Position numbers and translations under genes: made by a program. From Solimonas marina (GTDB taxonomy: Bacteria > Pseudomonadota > Gammaproteobacteria > Nevskiales > Nevskiaceae): DNA of 64,000 nt. Under the pieces are notes generated by a model that was given only the letters and a program-made list of their open reading frames with translations, had not been told where the DNA came from and ran no database searches. Location: positions 248,001 through 312,000 of the forward strand of contig NZ_JAAVXB010000001.1 of assembly GCF_012241385.1 (NCBI RefSeq), in the 5' to 3' direction. Below are positions 8,791 through 16,632 of this stretch, one piece after another (within the stretch, counting starts at the first letter, position 1; every line of letters starts with the position of its first letter).

Positions 8791-9891
8791 TCAGCCCAGC
8801 CCGAAGGTCTTCAGCGCGTTGCCCGACGTGATCTTGATGCGGTCGGCCTCGGGAATGCCCGCTTCCTTGAACTGGCTGACCACCTGCTGACGCGAGTTCG
8901 GCCAGCAGGTCGCCGGATGCGGGAAGTCCGTGGACCAGTACAGGCAGTCCGGACCGAAGTAGCGATAGCAGTCGGCGAGGCCGCGCGGCTCGTACATGAA
9001 CGTCGCGCCGCACTGCTGGCGGAAGGTTTCCGACGGCGGCCGCTTCACGCCGGGGAATTCGTAGTGCTGATGCATACGCGGATCGAGCAGCGCCTCGAAG
9101 AACCACGGCAACCAGCCCAGGCCCGGCTCGACGAACAGCACCTTCATCTTCGGATACTTCTCCAGCGTGCCGGTGAGGATCCACATGCAGATCGTCTCTG
9201 CCAGCGGCGCCCACGGCAGCGCGGTGAAGATGCCCTTCTGCGGCGTCGGATCGCGACGGAACACGTCCCACAGCGACGCGCGCAGATCGAGATGATTGAG
9301 GATGGTCAGGCCGGTCTCCTCGATCAGCGACCACAGCGGTGCGTAGCGCTCGTGATAGAAGTCCGGCAGGCCGAGATCGGACGGAAACGGCGTCAGCTGC
9401 ACGCAGCGCGCCTTGCGCTCGCGCGCCAGCCGCTCGACTTCTTTGCATGCGAAGTCGATGTCGTAGAGCGGCAGCTGATAGGCCGTCATCAGGCGCACCG
9501 GATCGTGCGCGGCAAAATCGGCCATCGCGTTGTTGTAGCCCTGGAAGACGTCCTTCCAGTCGTCGCCCATCAGCTGCGGATTGATGATCTTGCCGCCGGC
9601 CAGTTCCGGGAAGATCACCTCGGCATAAACGCCGTCGCGATCCATGGCCTTGAGCTTGCCTTCGGGATTGAAGTGACCGGGGTCCTTGGACGCCTCGGGG
9701 TCGACGAAGTCTTCCAGCTCCAGATTCCTCTGTCCGCCGCGCAGCACCTTGCCGGCGTAGTCCTCGGCCTTGCGGTTGGCGTCGTCCCAGACCGTGTGCA
9801 AGGCCTTGGGCAGGCGCGCCTTGACCCACTCGTCCGTGAAGTGGACATGCGAGTCCACCGACACCAGTTTTTCGTTTGCCAGTTCGGTCAT
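8791..9891 (-). CDS. Amidohydrolase 2 family metal-dependent hydrolase/decarboxylase
   Basis: 366 residues, a TIM-barrel amidohydrolase of the ACMSD / 2,3-dihydroxybenzoate-decarboxylase-like clan. The metal motif DSHVHF (His15, His17) is at the N-terminus; further ligand candidates are the His in LNHLDLR and the Asp in STDFPHP near the C-terminus. ATG 9891 is preceded by GGAAGGAGCG, a good ribosome-binding site. The open frame continues upstream past 10.4 kb, but that part is antisense to the AraC gene and not homologous. It is divergent from that AraC gene. In catabolic clusters of proteobacteria such proteins often accompany CoA-linked degradation genes; the substrate is unknown. Confidence 0.9.
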   Translation of the reverse strand: MTELANEKLVSVDSHVHFTDEWVKARLPKALHTVWDDANRKAEDYAGKVLRGGQRNLELEDFVDPEASKDPGHFNPEGKLKAMDRDGVYAEVIFPELAGGKIINPQLMGDDWKDVFQGYNNAMADFAAHDPVRLMTAYQLPLYDIDFACKEVERLARERKARCVQLTPFPSDLGLPDFYHERYAPLWSLIEETGLTILNHLDLRASLWDVFRRDPTPQKGIFTALPWAPLAETICMWILTGTLEKYPKMKVLFVEPGLGWLPWFFEALLDPRMHQHYEFPGVKRPPSETFRQQCGATFMYEPRGLADCYRYFGPDCLYWSTDFPHPATCWPNSRQQVVSQFKEAGIPEADRIKITSGNALKTFGLG

Positions 9892-10059
9892 CGTGCGCTC
9901 CTTCCCCTCGTCGTTTGATCTGCCGTCCGCCGGACGGTCGCGGCAGGCTCGCGCCGCACTGCGGGCCGCGCCTGCTGCAAACGGACGAGCGGCCGACGGA
10001 CGGTCGCGCATGCGACGGGCGACGATCGGGCATGGCCGCGCACGCGCCAAGCGCCTACG

Positions 10060-10977
10060 ATGGCGGCCATGAACCTGCCCGTGCCCACGTCCGCTACCAG
10101 CGACATCGACGCCGTGCTCGAATCGGTGCTCAGCTCGTATCAGCTGCGCGTCGAGATCACCGCCAACGTGCGCTATTGCGGCACCTGGTTCGAGCGCGAG
10201 CCGTCGACGCGCTACGGGCAGTTCCACCTGGTCACCGAAGGCGAGTGCTGGGTCGGCGGCGACGCGCTGCACGCACCGGAGCATCTGGTCCGTGGCGACC
10301 TCATCGTGTTCCCGACCGGTATTCGTCACTCGCTGTCGTCCGGCCCCGACGCCAGCGCGCCCCGGCCGGAAACCGACGCCGATACGGCGATGCTGTGCGG
10401 CGAGCTGGAATTCGTGATGGGCACGCACAACCCGATCTTCAGCGCGCTGCCGTCATGGTTCATCGTCCGCGGCGCCGACAGCAGCGATGCGTTCCGTCAG
10501 CTCGCGCAAATGCTGATCGACACCAGCACCGACCAGCGCTGGGGCCGGCAGATGGTGCAGAACAAGCTCGCCGATTCGCTGTTCACGATGGCGATCTGCG
10601 AATACGTGCGCAGCGCCGGCGAACCGCGCGGCCTGCTCGCGGCATTGACCGACGTGCGTCTATCGAAGGCGCTGGCGGCGATGCACGAACGGCCCGGCGA
10701 GGAATGGACGATCCAGTCGCTGGCGCAGATCGCCGGCATGTCGCGCACGGCGTTCGCCGAGCTGTTCGCGCAAACGGTCGGCCTGCCGCCGATCCAGTAC
10801 CTCGCGCACTGGCGCGCCACCGAGGCGCGACGGCTGCTGAAGAACCGCCGCTTTTCGGTGGCGGCGATCGCCGAGATGCTCGGCTACCGCAGCGAAGCGG
10901 CGTTCCGCCGCTTCTTCAAGCGCGTCGAAGGCGTCGGTCCGGGCAAGGTCCGCGCCGGGCACGAACACGACGACTGA
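10060..10977 (+). CDS. AraC family regulator with N-terminal cupin domain
   Basis: 305 residues. The N-terminal half (about 15-190) is a cupin_6-type ligand domain (GQFHLVTEGECWVGG, LVRGDLIVFPTGIRH). The C-terminal 100 residues hold two helix-turn-helix motifs (QSLAQIAGMSRTAFAELFA, then AAIAEMLGYRSEAAFRRFFK). ATG 10060 or ATG 10069 could be the start. It is divergent from the amidohydrolase gene, a likely target (inference). It ends 20 bases before the convergent GST gene. Confidence 0.92.
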   Translation: MAAMNLPVPTSATSDIDAVLESVLSSYQLRVEITANVRYCGTWFEREPSTRYGQFHLVTEGECWVGGDALHAPEHLVRGDLIVFPTGIRHSLSSGPDASAPRPETDADTAMLCGELEFVMGTHNPIFSALPSWFIVRGADSSDAFRQLAQMLIDTSTDQRWGRQMVQNKLADSLFTMAICEYVRSAGEPRGLLAALTDVRLSKALAAMHERPGEEWTIQSLAQIAGMSRTAFAELFAQTVGLPPIQYLAHWRATEARRLLKNRRFSVAAIAEMLGYRSEAAFRRFFKRVEGVGPGKVRAGHEHDD

Positions 10978-10997
10978 CGCCCGCGTGTGAACCCTCG

Positions 10998-11651
10998 CTA
11001 GTCGCGATCCGGCACCGGCAACGGAAAATAGCTTCGGAACGGTCGCGCCTCGTCGACCGCGCGTGCGACCGACGGGCGTGCCAGCAGGCGCTGACGATAG
11101 CCGCGCAGCCGTGCGTACTGCGGGGCGATCTCGTAGACCCAATCGGCATAGAACAACGACGGCGCCGCCGCGCAATCGGCCAGTCCAAAAACGTCGCCGC
11201 ACGCCCACTGGCGACCGCCCAGGGTCCGATCGAGCCAGGCGTAACTGGCCTCCAGCATCTCGCACGCCTTGGCGACGCCGTAGGGGTCGCGCTGATCGGC
11301 CGGGCGCAGCGCATTGGCGACCACGGCCTGCATCGGCGTCATCACATAGTTGTCGAAGATGCGATCCAGGGTCCGCACGTCCAGCGCCGCCAGCGGATCG
11401 TCCGGAATCATCGGCCGCGGTCCGCCGTGAAAGCGCTGCAGGTGCTCGATGATGACCGTCGCTTCGACGACCGTGCGTCCGGCATCGACCAGTACCGGGA
11501 AGCGCCGCAGCGGCCACAGCGCCGCCAGTTCGGCGCCGGCCTGCGGATCGTCGAGCGAGCGGTACTCGAAGGCCGTGTCGTTCTCCCACAACGCGATCAG
11601 GGCTTTCTGGCAGTACGACGAAAACGGGTGGGCATAGAGCTTGAGCGTCAT
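10998..11651 (-). CDS. Glutathione S-transferase family protein
   Basis: 217 residues. The N-terminal thioredoxin-fold domain is YAHPFSSYCQKALIALWEN (Ser near residue 11 is the likely thiol-activating residue) with cis-Pro in RRFPVLVD and EATVIIEHL for gamma-glutamyl recognition. The C-terminal helical domain covers about 90-200. ATG 11651 follows GGAACACAAG; the start is 11 bases after the VOC gene stop, so they form an operon. Probably cytosolic conjugation or detoxification; the substrate is unknown. Confidence 0.9.
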   Translation of the reverse strand: MTLKLYAHPFSSYCQKALIALWENDTAFEYRSLDDPQAGAELAALWPLRRFPVLVDAGRTVVEATVIIEHLQRFHGGPRPMIPDDPLAALDVRTLDRIFDNYVMTPMQAVVANALRPADQRDPYGVAKACEMLEASYAWLDRTLGGRQWACGDVFGLADCAAAPSLFYADWVYEIAPQYARLRGYRQRLLARPSVARAVDEARPFRSYFPLPVPDRD

Positions 11652-11662
11652 CTTGTGTTCCT

Positions 11663-12154
11663 TTACCGGCCGTCGTAGGCACGTTGCAGCGCTGCCAGAT
11701 CGAGCTTTTTCATCGGCATCAGCGCTGCCATCACGCGTTCGGCGGCGGCCGCATCGCCGCCGCACAACCACTGCACCATCGCCGACGGCACCACCTGCCA
11801 GGTGACGCCATAGCGATCGCGCAGCCAGCCGCAGGACTGCGGCGCACCGCCGGCACCGAGCGCGTCCCAATAGTGGTCGATCTCGGCCTGCGTATCGCAG
11901 TCGATCTGCAGCGACACCGCCTCGTTGAACTGAAACTGCGGGCCACCGTTGAGCGCGGTAAAGCGCAGTCCGTCGAGCTCGAACTCGACGGTCAGCACCG
12001 TGCCCGGCGCATGGCCGTGAACCTCGCGCCCGGCTTCGCCGTAACGCGCGGTGCCGAGCAGCTTCGAGTTCGGAAAAATGCCGACATAGAACGCGGCGGC
12101 GGCCTCGGCCTGGCCGTCGAACCACAGGCAGGGATAGATCCGGGTCTTCCACAT
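11663..12154 (-). CDS. VOC superfamily protein (PhnB / 3-demethylubiquinone methyltransferase-like fold)
   Basis: 163 residues beginning MWKTRIYPCLWFDGQAEAAA, the usual start of the PhnB-like vicinal-oxygen-chelate group. Paired beta-alpha-beta-beta-beta modules are visible (FYVGIFPNSKLLG; then VSLQIDCDTQAEIDHYWDAL; GWLRDRYGVTWQVVP). Many members keep only part of the metal-binding set and their reactions are unknown. It is the first gene of an operon with the GST gene, consistent with a glutathione or electrophile detoxification role (inference). Confidence 0.88.
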   Translation of the reverse strand: MWKTRIYPCLWFDGQAEAAAAFYVGIFPNSKLLGTARYGEAGREVHGHAPGTVLTVEFELDGLRFTALNGGPQFQFNEAVSLQIDCDTQAEIDHYWDALGAGGAPQSCGWLRDRYGVTWQVVPSAMVQWLCGGDAAAAERVMAALMPMKKLDLAALQRAYDGR

Positions 12155-12268
12155 GGCGCTGGCTCCTGATTCGCGTGACGGCGTCGCGCCGTCTCGCTGA
12201 TACGACGAACGAGCGCGGTTCCAATCGACATCCTGCCGGCGAGGCCGACCGCTGGCAGGTCCGCCGGC

Positions 12269-13648
12269 TCAGTGCCCGCTGCGCACTGCCGCTTCCGGCG
12301 TGAACTCGATCGGCGACATGCGCGTGTTCAGCGCCCACCACTGGCGGCTTTCGTTGACCAGATATCCGGCCTCGTAAGTTCCTGCCGTCAGGTCGTGATA
12401 GAGCGACACGCCGCGATGCCAGGCCTGCGCCTGCTGCGAGTAGTGGTAGGTGATCATCGCCACCCGCCACAGCTGACCGCGCGCATCGTCGTTGTCGGCC
12501 AGAACGGCCAGCCAGGTGTCCTCGTCGGCGTAGATCACGCGCTTGCTGTAGATGTGGCGCAGACCGGGCTTGAGCGTGCCTTCGATAACCCAGACGCGAT
12601 GCAGCTCATAACGCATGTCGTCCGGATTGACGCTGTGCTTGCCGATCAGGTCGGCGTATTTGATCGACGGATCGTTGATGCGGAAGTTGTCGTAGGGCAC
12701 GTACAGCTCGCGCTTGCCGACCAGCTTCCAGTCGTAGCGCTCCGGCGAGCCGTTGAAGCCGTAATCGTCGTCGGCGGTGCGGAAACCGGCCGGCGGCACC
12801 GGATAGTCGAAACCGACCTCCGGCGCCTGACGCATGCGCCGCGTACCCGGCAGGTACTGCCACGAGCGCGTCGCATCGTCGGCGTAGTCGTTGGGTTGAT
12901 AGCCGACCGCGACGAAGCCGCGGTCTCGCTCGGGCAGCAGATACTTCACGTAGAAATGCGCGGCGATGCGGTCGCGGTAAGAACGGTCGGCGTGCGGATC
13001 GTTGTTCAGCGCCAGCGTCCGGTAATGCTGCCGCCCCCACGCCACCTGACCGCCGGCATAGACGTCGGCGATATCGCAGATCGCATCCTCGGTCCAGACG
13101 CGACCGGCATTGGCAACATTCCAGATCGCCTCCAGTCCGTTGTTCGGAATCGGAAACGGCACCGCGCCGGCCTTGCCGCTGACGCCGCGCCCGTCATCGA
13201 CGAGCTTGGCCGTCAGCGCATTCTGTCTGGCCAGCTTGCAGGTGCGATCCAGCTCGCCGAAGTCGCGATGGCTGGGGTAGACGTTCATGCGAAACGTCTG
13301 CGGATAGCGCTTGAGCATCGCCAGCTCGCCGGCGCTGAGTCTGGCGGCATATTGCGCGGCGTTCTGCGCGGTAATCGTGAACAGCGGCGTTTCGTCGGCG
13401 TACGGGCCCGGCACATAGCCGGCGTCCTTCTTGACGCCGGGCCAGCTGCCGCGGAAACGGTTGCTGTAGGCCGGAATGCCGTCTTGCGTGCCGGCCACTT
13501 CGGCACCGTTACAGGTCAGCGCCGGCCCGCCAAGGCGCGCTGCGGTGTCGGCCGGGACGGCCGCCGCCGCGGAAACCGCGACCATGGCCAAGCCGATGGC
13601 CGCGAACACGGTGGCCGCGCCTGACACGGCCGCACGGTTGATCACCAT
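12269..13648 (-). CDS. DUF1329 family exported protein
   Basis: 459 residues. The Sec-type signal is MVINRAAVSGAATVFAAIGL followed by AMVAVSAAAAVPADTA, with cleavage expected near Ala35. The mature part matches DUF1329 outer-membrane/periplasmic proteins: Tyr/Trp/Arg-rich segments, RMRQAPEVGFDYP, and a C-terminal SRQWWALNTRMSPIEF. The family has a fold related to LolA/LolB-like beta sheets and is commonly found with DUF1302, RND exporters and BNR-repeat proteins in hydrocarbon and steroid degraders. ATG 13648 is preceded by GGAAGGAGAAACGC. No DUF1302 gene is next to it here; the RND and BNR partners lie 26 kb away. Confidence 0.88.
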   Translation of the reverse strand: MVINRAAVSGAATVFAAIGLAMVAVSAAAAVPADTAARLGGPALTCNGAEVAGTQDGIPAYSNRFRGSWPGVKKDAGYVPGPYADETPLFTITAQNAAQYAARLSAGELAMLKRYPQTFRMNVYPSHRDFGELDRTCKLARQNALTAKLVDDGRGVSGKAGAVPFPIPNNGLEAIWNVANAGRVWTEDAICDIADVYAGGQVAWGRQHYRTLALNNDPHADRSYRDRIAAHFYVKYLLPERDRGFVAVGYQPNDYADDATRSWQYLPGTRRMRQAPEVGFDYPVPPAGFRTADDDYGFNGSPERYDWKLVGKRELYVPYDNFRINDPSIKYADLIGKHSVNPDDMRYELHRVWVIEGTLKPGLRHIYSKRVIYADEDTWLAVLADNDDARGQLWRVAMITYHYSQQAQAWHRGVSLYHDLTAGTYEAGYLVNESRQWWALNTRMSPIEFTPEAAVRSGH

Positions 13649-13757
13649 GCGTTTCTCCTTCCGGTCTGCGTGACACGGCGTCGCGTCGCCGGCGACGGAC
13701 GCGGTCCGTTCGCGTGATCGATCCCGCATATCGCGCGCGCCGCGATTCCGCGCCGCT

Positions 13758-15257
13758 TCAGCGCTTGAACAGGCCCACGGTCCGCACCACCCGGTCGATG
13801 ACGCGAACCATGCCGTCCGGCACCGGCTTGCCGTCGAGCAACTGCGTCAGCTGCTTCTTGTACTTGTCGGTCAGCGGCGGAAACATCGTGCGCGGATCGA
13901 CCACCGGCGGGCCTTCCTCGAACACGGTGCGGGCGTTCGAGCACTCCGCGAAGGTGTTGAAACCGACCAGCCGACCGATGCCGCTGTGATTGACGCCGCC
14001 GAACGGCAGGTACGGATTGGTGCCGGACTGTACGACGTTGTGATTGAGCACCATCGAGCCGGACGTGGTGTTGGCCAGAAAATACTCCCAGGCGCTGCGA
14101 TCCTTGGCGAACACGTAAGCCGCCAGCGGTTTGTCGCGGCGGCGGATGTAGTCGACCACTTCCTCGCGCGTGCGATACGGCTTGATGACGATCGCCGGGC
14201 CGAAGATTTCTTCCTGCATGATCTTCATGTCGTCGCTGACGTCGGTGACGATGGTCGGCGCGATGTAGCGATCGGTCGCGTCGTACTCGCCGCCCATGAC
14301 GAGGGTCGCGCCCTTGCCGCGCGCATCCTCGATCAGGCCCTTGATGCGCTCGAAGTGGCGGGCATTGATGACGCGCGGATATTCCGGATTCTTCGCGAAG
14401 CCCTCGCCCTTGGGGTCGTACATCGCGGTGATTTCGCGCTGCAGCGCCTCGGTGTAGCGCTGCGCCACCGACTCGTGCACGAGGACGTAGTCCGGCGCGA
14501 TGCAGGCCTGGCCGGCGTTGCACATGCGCCCCCACGCGGTCTTCAGCGCTGCGTCCTCGACGTCGGCGCTGGCATCGACGATGGACGGATTCTTGCCGCC
14601 CATCTCCAGCGTCACCGACGCGAAGTGCTCGGCAGCGGCGCGCATGATGATGCGGCCGACGGTGTTGTTGCCAATGTAGAAGATGTGGTTGAACGGACAC
14701 TCGAGCAGGCCCTGCGCCGCTTCGACGCCGCCCTCGACGATCACGACTTCGCCGTTCGGGAAGGCCTCGGCGACGATGTCCGCCATCACTTTCGACGACT
14801 GCGGTGCCAGTTCCGACGGCTTGATGATGACGGCATTGCCGGCGGCGATCGCACCGAGCAACGGCAGAAAGCCGATCACGTACGGCGCGTTCCAGCTCGG
14901 CAGCACCAGCACCATGCCCTTGGCTTCGTAGTGCAGGTAACACTTCTTGCCGAGCGTCATCAGCGACGGCGGCGCCGGCTTGTCGCTCATCCAGTCGGCG
15001 AGGTTCTTCGCGATGTGGTCGGCCTCGAACTTGAGCATCACCAGCTCGCCGTCGACGTCCGGCGGCGTCAAGCCGCGCTCGATCTTGACCGCCTCATAGA
15101 TCCGCGGCCGCGCCGCCAGCATCACCTCCATCAGCCGGCGGATTCTGGCGATGCGCGTTTCGGCGCTGGTCGCCGCGCAGGCTGGCACGTGCCGCGCCAC
15201 GCGATCGAAGACGGCGCGCGCGGCGCTGCCGGAAGGAAGATTGATGACCGTGCTCAT
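13758..15257 (-). CDS. Aldehyde dehydrogenase (coniferyl-aldehyde-dehydrogenase-like)
   Basis: 499 residues of the NAD(P)-dependent aldehyde dehydrogenase superfamily. Catalytic Cys252 lies in NAGQACIAPDYV and general base Glu218 in VTLEMGGKNPS; the Rossmann motif and PWNAPYVIGF-type cofactor motif are present. The C-terminal tail after about residue 440 (DPRTMFPPLTDKYKKQLTQL) is typical of the coniferyl-aldehyde dehydrogenase-like subgroup that acts on bulky aldehydes. ATG 15257 starts MSTVINLPSG. It is 109 bases upstream of the DUF1329 gene on the same strand and may form an operon with it. The specific aldehyde is unknown. Confidence 0.92.
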   Translation of the reverse strand: MSTVINLPSGSAARAVFDRVARHVPACAATSAETRIARIRRLMEVMLAARPRIYEAVKIERGLTPPDVDGELVMLKFEADHIAKNLADWMSDKPAPPSLMTLGKKCYLHYEAKGMVLVLPSWNAPYVIGFLPLLGAIAAGNAVIIKPSELAPQSSKVMADIVAEAFPNGEVVIVEGGVEAAQGLLECPFNHIFYIGNNTVGRIIMRAAAEHFASVTLEMGGKNPSIVDASADVEDAALKTAWGRMCNAGQACIAPDYVLVHESVAQRYTEALQREITAMYDPKGEGFAKNPEYPRVINARHFERIKGLIEDARGKGATLVMGGEYDATDRYIAPTIVTDVSDDMKIMQEEIFGPAIVIKPYRTREEVVDYIRRRDKPLAAYVFAKDRSAWEYFLANTTSGSMVLNHNVVQSGTNPYLPFGGVNHSGIGRLVGFNTFAECSNARTVFEEGPPVVDPRTMFPPLTDKYKKQLTQLLDGKPVPDGMVRVIDRVVRTVGLFKR

Positions 15258-15669
15258 GGGCGTGCTCGCTGGTGTCCGAAGAATGTCCCGCAATCCAGAC
15301 GACGATGGTCCGCATTCGGCTTGCCGGGACATCACCCAAAGCGATGAGATCGCAGCGAAACCTCATCTTGCACGGCAGGATGCTTCACTCGCTGCAAAAA
15401 GCACGGTCTGCAATAAATTGGCTAATTCGTTGAGGCTGTCTCAAAACGCCGACATATCATTTTCAATTATTTGATTTAACTTGATAAATTATTTTCCCAT
15501 TAACATTTAATTCAGCATAAATCTTTGATTTCCTACAAGGAAAACCTGATTCAAACAGGCCTCATTTTAAAGCGAGGAGATATAGCCCCTATCTATCGAT
15601 AAATTGCTTGTCGAAGCGCGCATTCAAGGACGAATGCACGTCGCACTATCCAAAGGAACAGGGAGCGAT
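15258..15669. other. AT-rich intergenic leader upstream of the pel operon
   Basis: The first about 100 bases are ordinary GC-rich leader of the divergent aldehyde dehydrogenase. From about 15400 to 15610 the composition changes to clearly AT-rich, e.g. TTCAATTATTTGATTTAACT near 15460, unlike almost all the rest of the window. Two weak hairpins are visible (CCTGATTCAAACAGG; CCTCATTTTAAAGCGAGG around 15547-15578). No gene is seen. It must hold the promoter of the pel genes; I could not pick a -35/-10 pair with confidence, and I saw no GEMM riboswitch core. Confidence 0.6.
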
Positions 15670-16632
15670 ATGAAACTGCGCATGTCGTCAAACGTTGGCA
15701 GCGAAGCCACGGTCGTGGTCACGGGCGGAGCTGGCTTCATCGGCTCGCACACGGTTGAGCTTCTGCTGCAACGCGGCTATCGCGTTCGCGTCCTGGACAA
15801 TTTTTCGACGGGGCATCGGCACAACCTGCCAAATAGCGAGAACCTCGAGATATTCGCCGACGACATCCGCGATCACGAAGCTTTGCGCACAGCCTTGCGC
15901 GGTGCCACCGCCTGCCTGCATCTGGCGGCGCAAGTTTCGGTGCAATGCTCGATCGAAGCGCCGGCCGAATCCGCGACGCATAACGTGGTCGGCCTGATCA
16001 ATGTGCTCGACGCCGCCGCCGACCAGAAAGTGCCGCGCGTGGTGTACGCCTCGTCGGCCGCCGTCTACGGCGACCCGCAGCAGCTGCCGCTGACCGAGAC
16101 CGCGGCCACCGTACCGATCTCGCCTTACGGCCTCGACAAGCTTGTCGACGAACAGTACGCGCGGCTGTTCATGCGCCTGCATCCGCTATCGACGATGGGA
16201 CTGCGCTACTTCAACGTCTACGGACCGCGCCAGGATCCGCGCTCACCGTATTCCGGTGTGATTTCCAAGTTCCTCGACGTCGTCGCACGCGGCGAGTCGC
16301 CGAAGATCTATGGCGACGGCCTGCAGACACGCGACTTCGTCTACGTCCAGGACATTGCCGCCGCCAACGTCGCTGCGCTCGAGTCGCGCGAAACGGGCGT
16401 GCTCAATGTCGCCAGCGGCAACGCCGTCGACCTGCTGTCGGTGGTCGACACGCTGGCCGCGCTGACCGGCCGGCCGATCACGCCGCGCCACTACCCGCCG
16501 CGCGACGGCGATATCCGCGATTCGCGCGCCGACATCACGCAGCTGCGGACGCGACTCGGCATGTGCCCTCAGTGGGCGCTGGCCGACGGGCTGCGACAGC
16601 TCCTGCCGCAACCGCTGATCGCCGCGGCATGA
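15670..16632 (+). CDS. pelX: NAD-dependent UDP-hexose/N-acetylhexosamine 4-epimerase, PelX-like
   Basis: 320 residues of the extended SDR family. The NAD motif GGAGFIG spans residues 19-25, and the catalytic YxxxK is Tyr153/Lys157 (SPYGLDKL), with a Ser in YASSAAVYG. ATG 15670 follows CAGGGAGCGAT; upstream TTG 15604 and ATG 15634 lack such a site. Its stop overlaps pelA (ATGA), so it is the first gene of the pel operon. In pseudomonads a UDP-GlcNAc 4-epimerase named PelX can be encoded beside pel and supplies UDP-GalNAc for Pel. Function here is assigned from family plus position; a UDP-glucose/galactose epimerase activity is not excluded. Confidence 0.88.
   Translation: MKLRMSSNVGSEATVVVTGGAGFIGSHTVELLLQRGYRVRVLDNFSTGHRHNLPNSENLEIFADDIRDHEALRTALRGATACLHLAAQVSVQCSIEAPAESATHNVVGLINVLDAAADQKVPRVVYASSAAVYGDPQQLPLTETAATVPISPYGLDKLVDEQYARLFMRLHPLSTMGLRYFNVYGPRQDPRSPYSGVISKFLDVVARGESPKIYGDGLQTRDFVYVQDIAAANVAALESRETGVLNVASGNAVDLLSVVDTLAALTGRPITPRHYPPRDGDIRDSRADITQLRTRLGMCPQWALADGLRQLLPQPLIAAA

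Noticed and set aside
8483-10033. An open frame that would join the CoA-transferase to sequence antisense to the amidohydrolase
   Set aside because: The extension is low-complexity and lies in a different frame over a clear amidohydrolase gene. Homology starts at ATG 8482.
15540-15610. c-di-GMP riboswitch before pelX
   Set aside because: Two small hairpins exist, but I could not find the conserved GEMM core or tetraloop-receptor arrangement.
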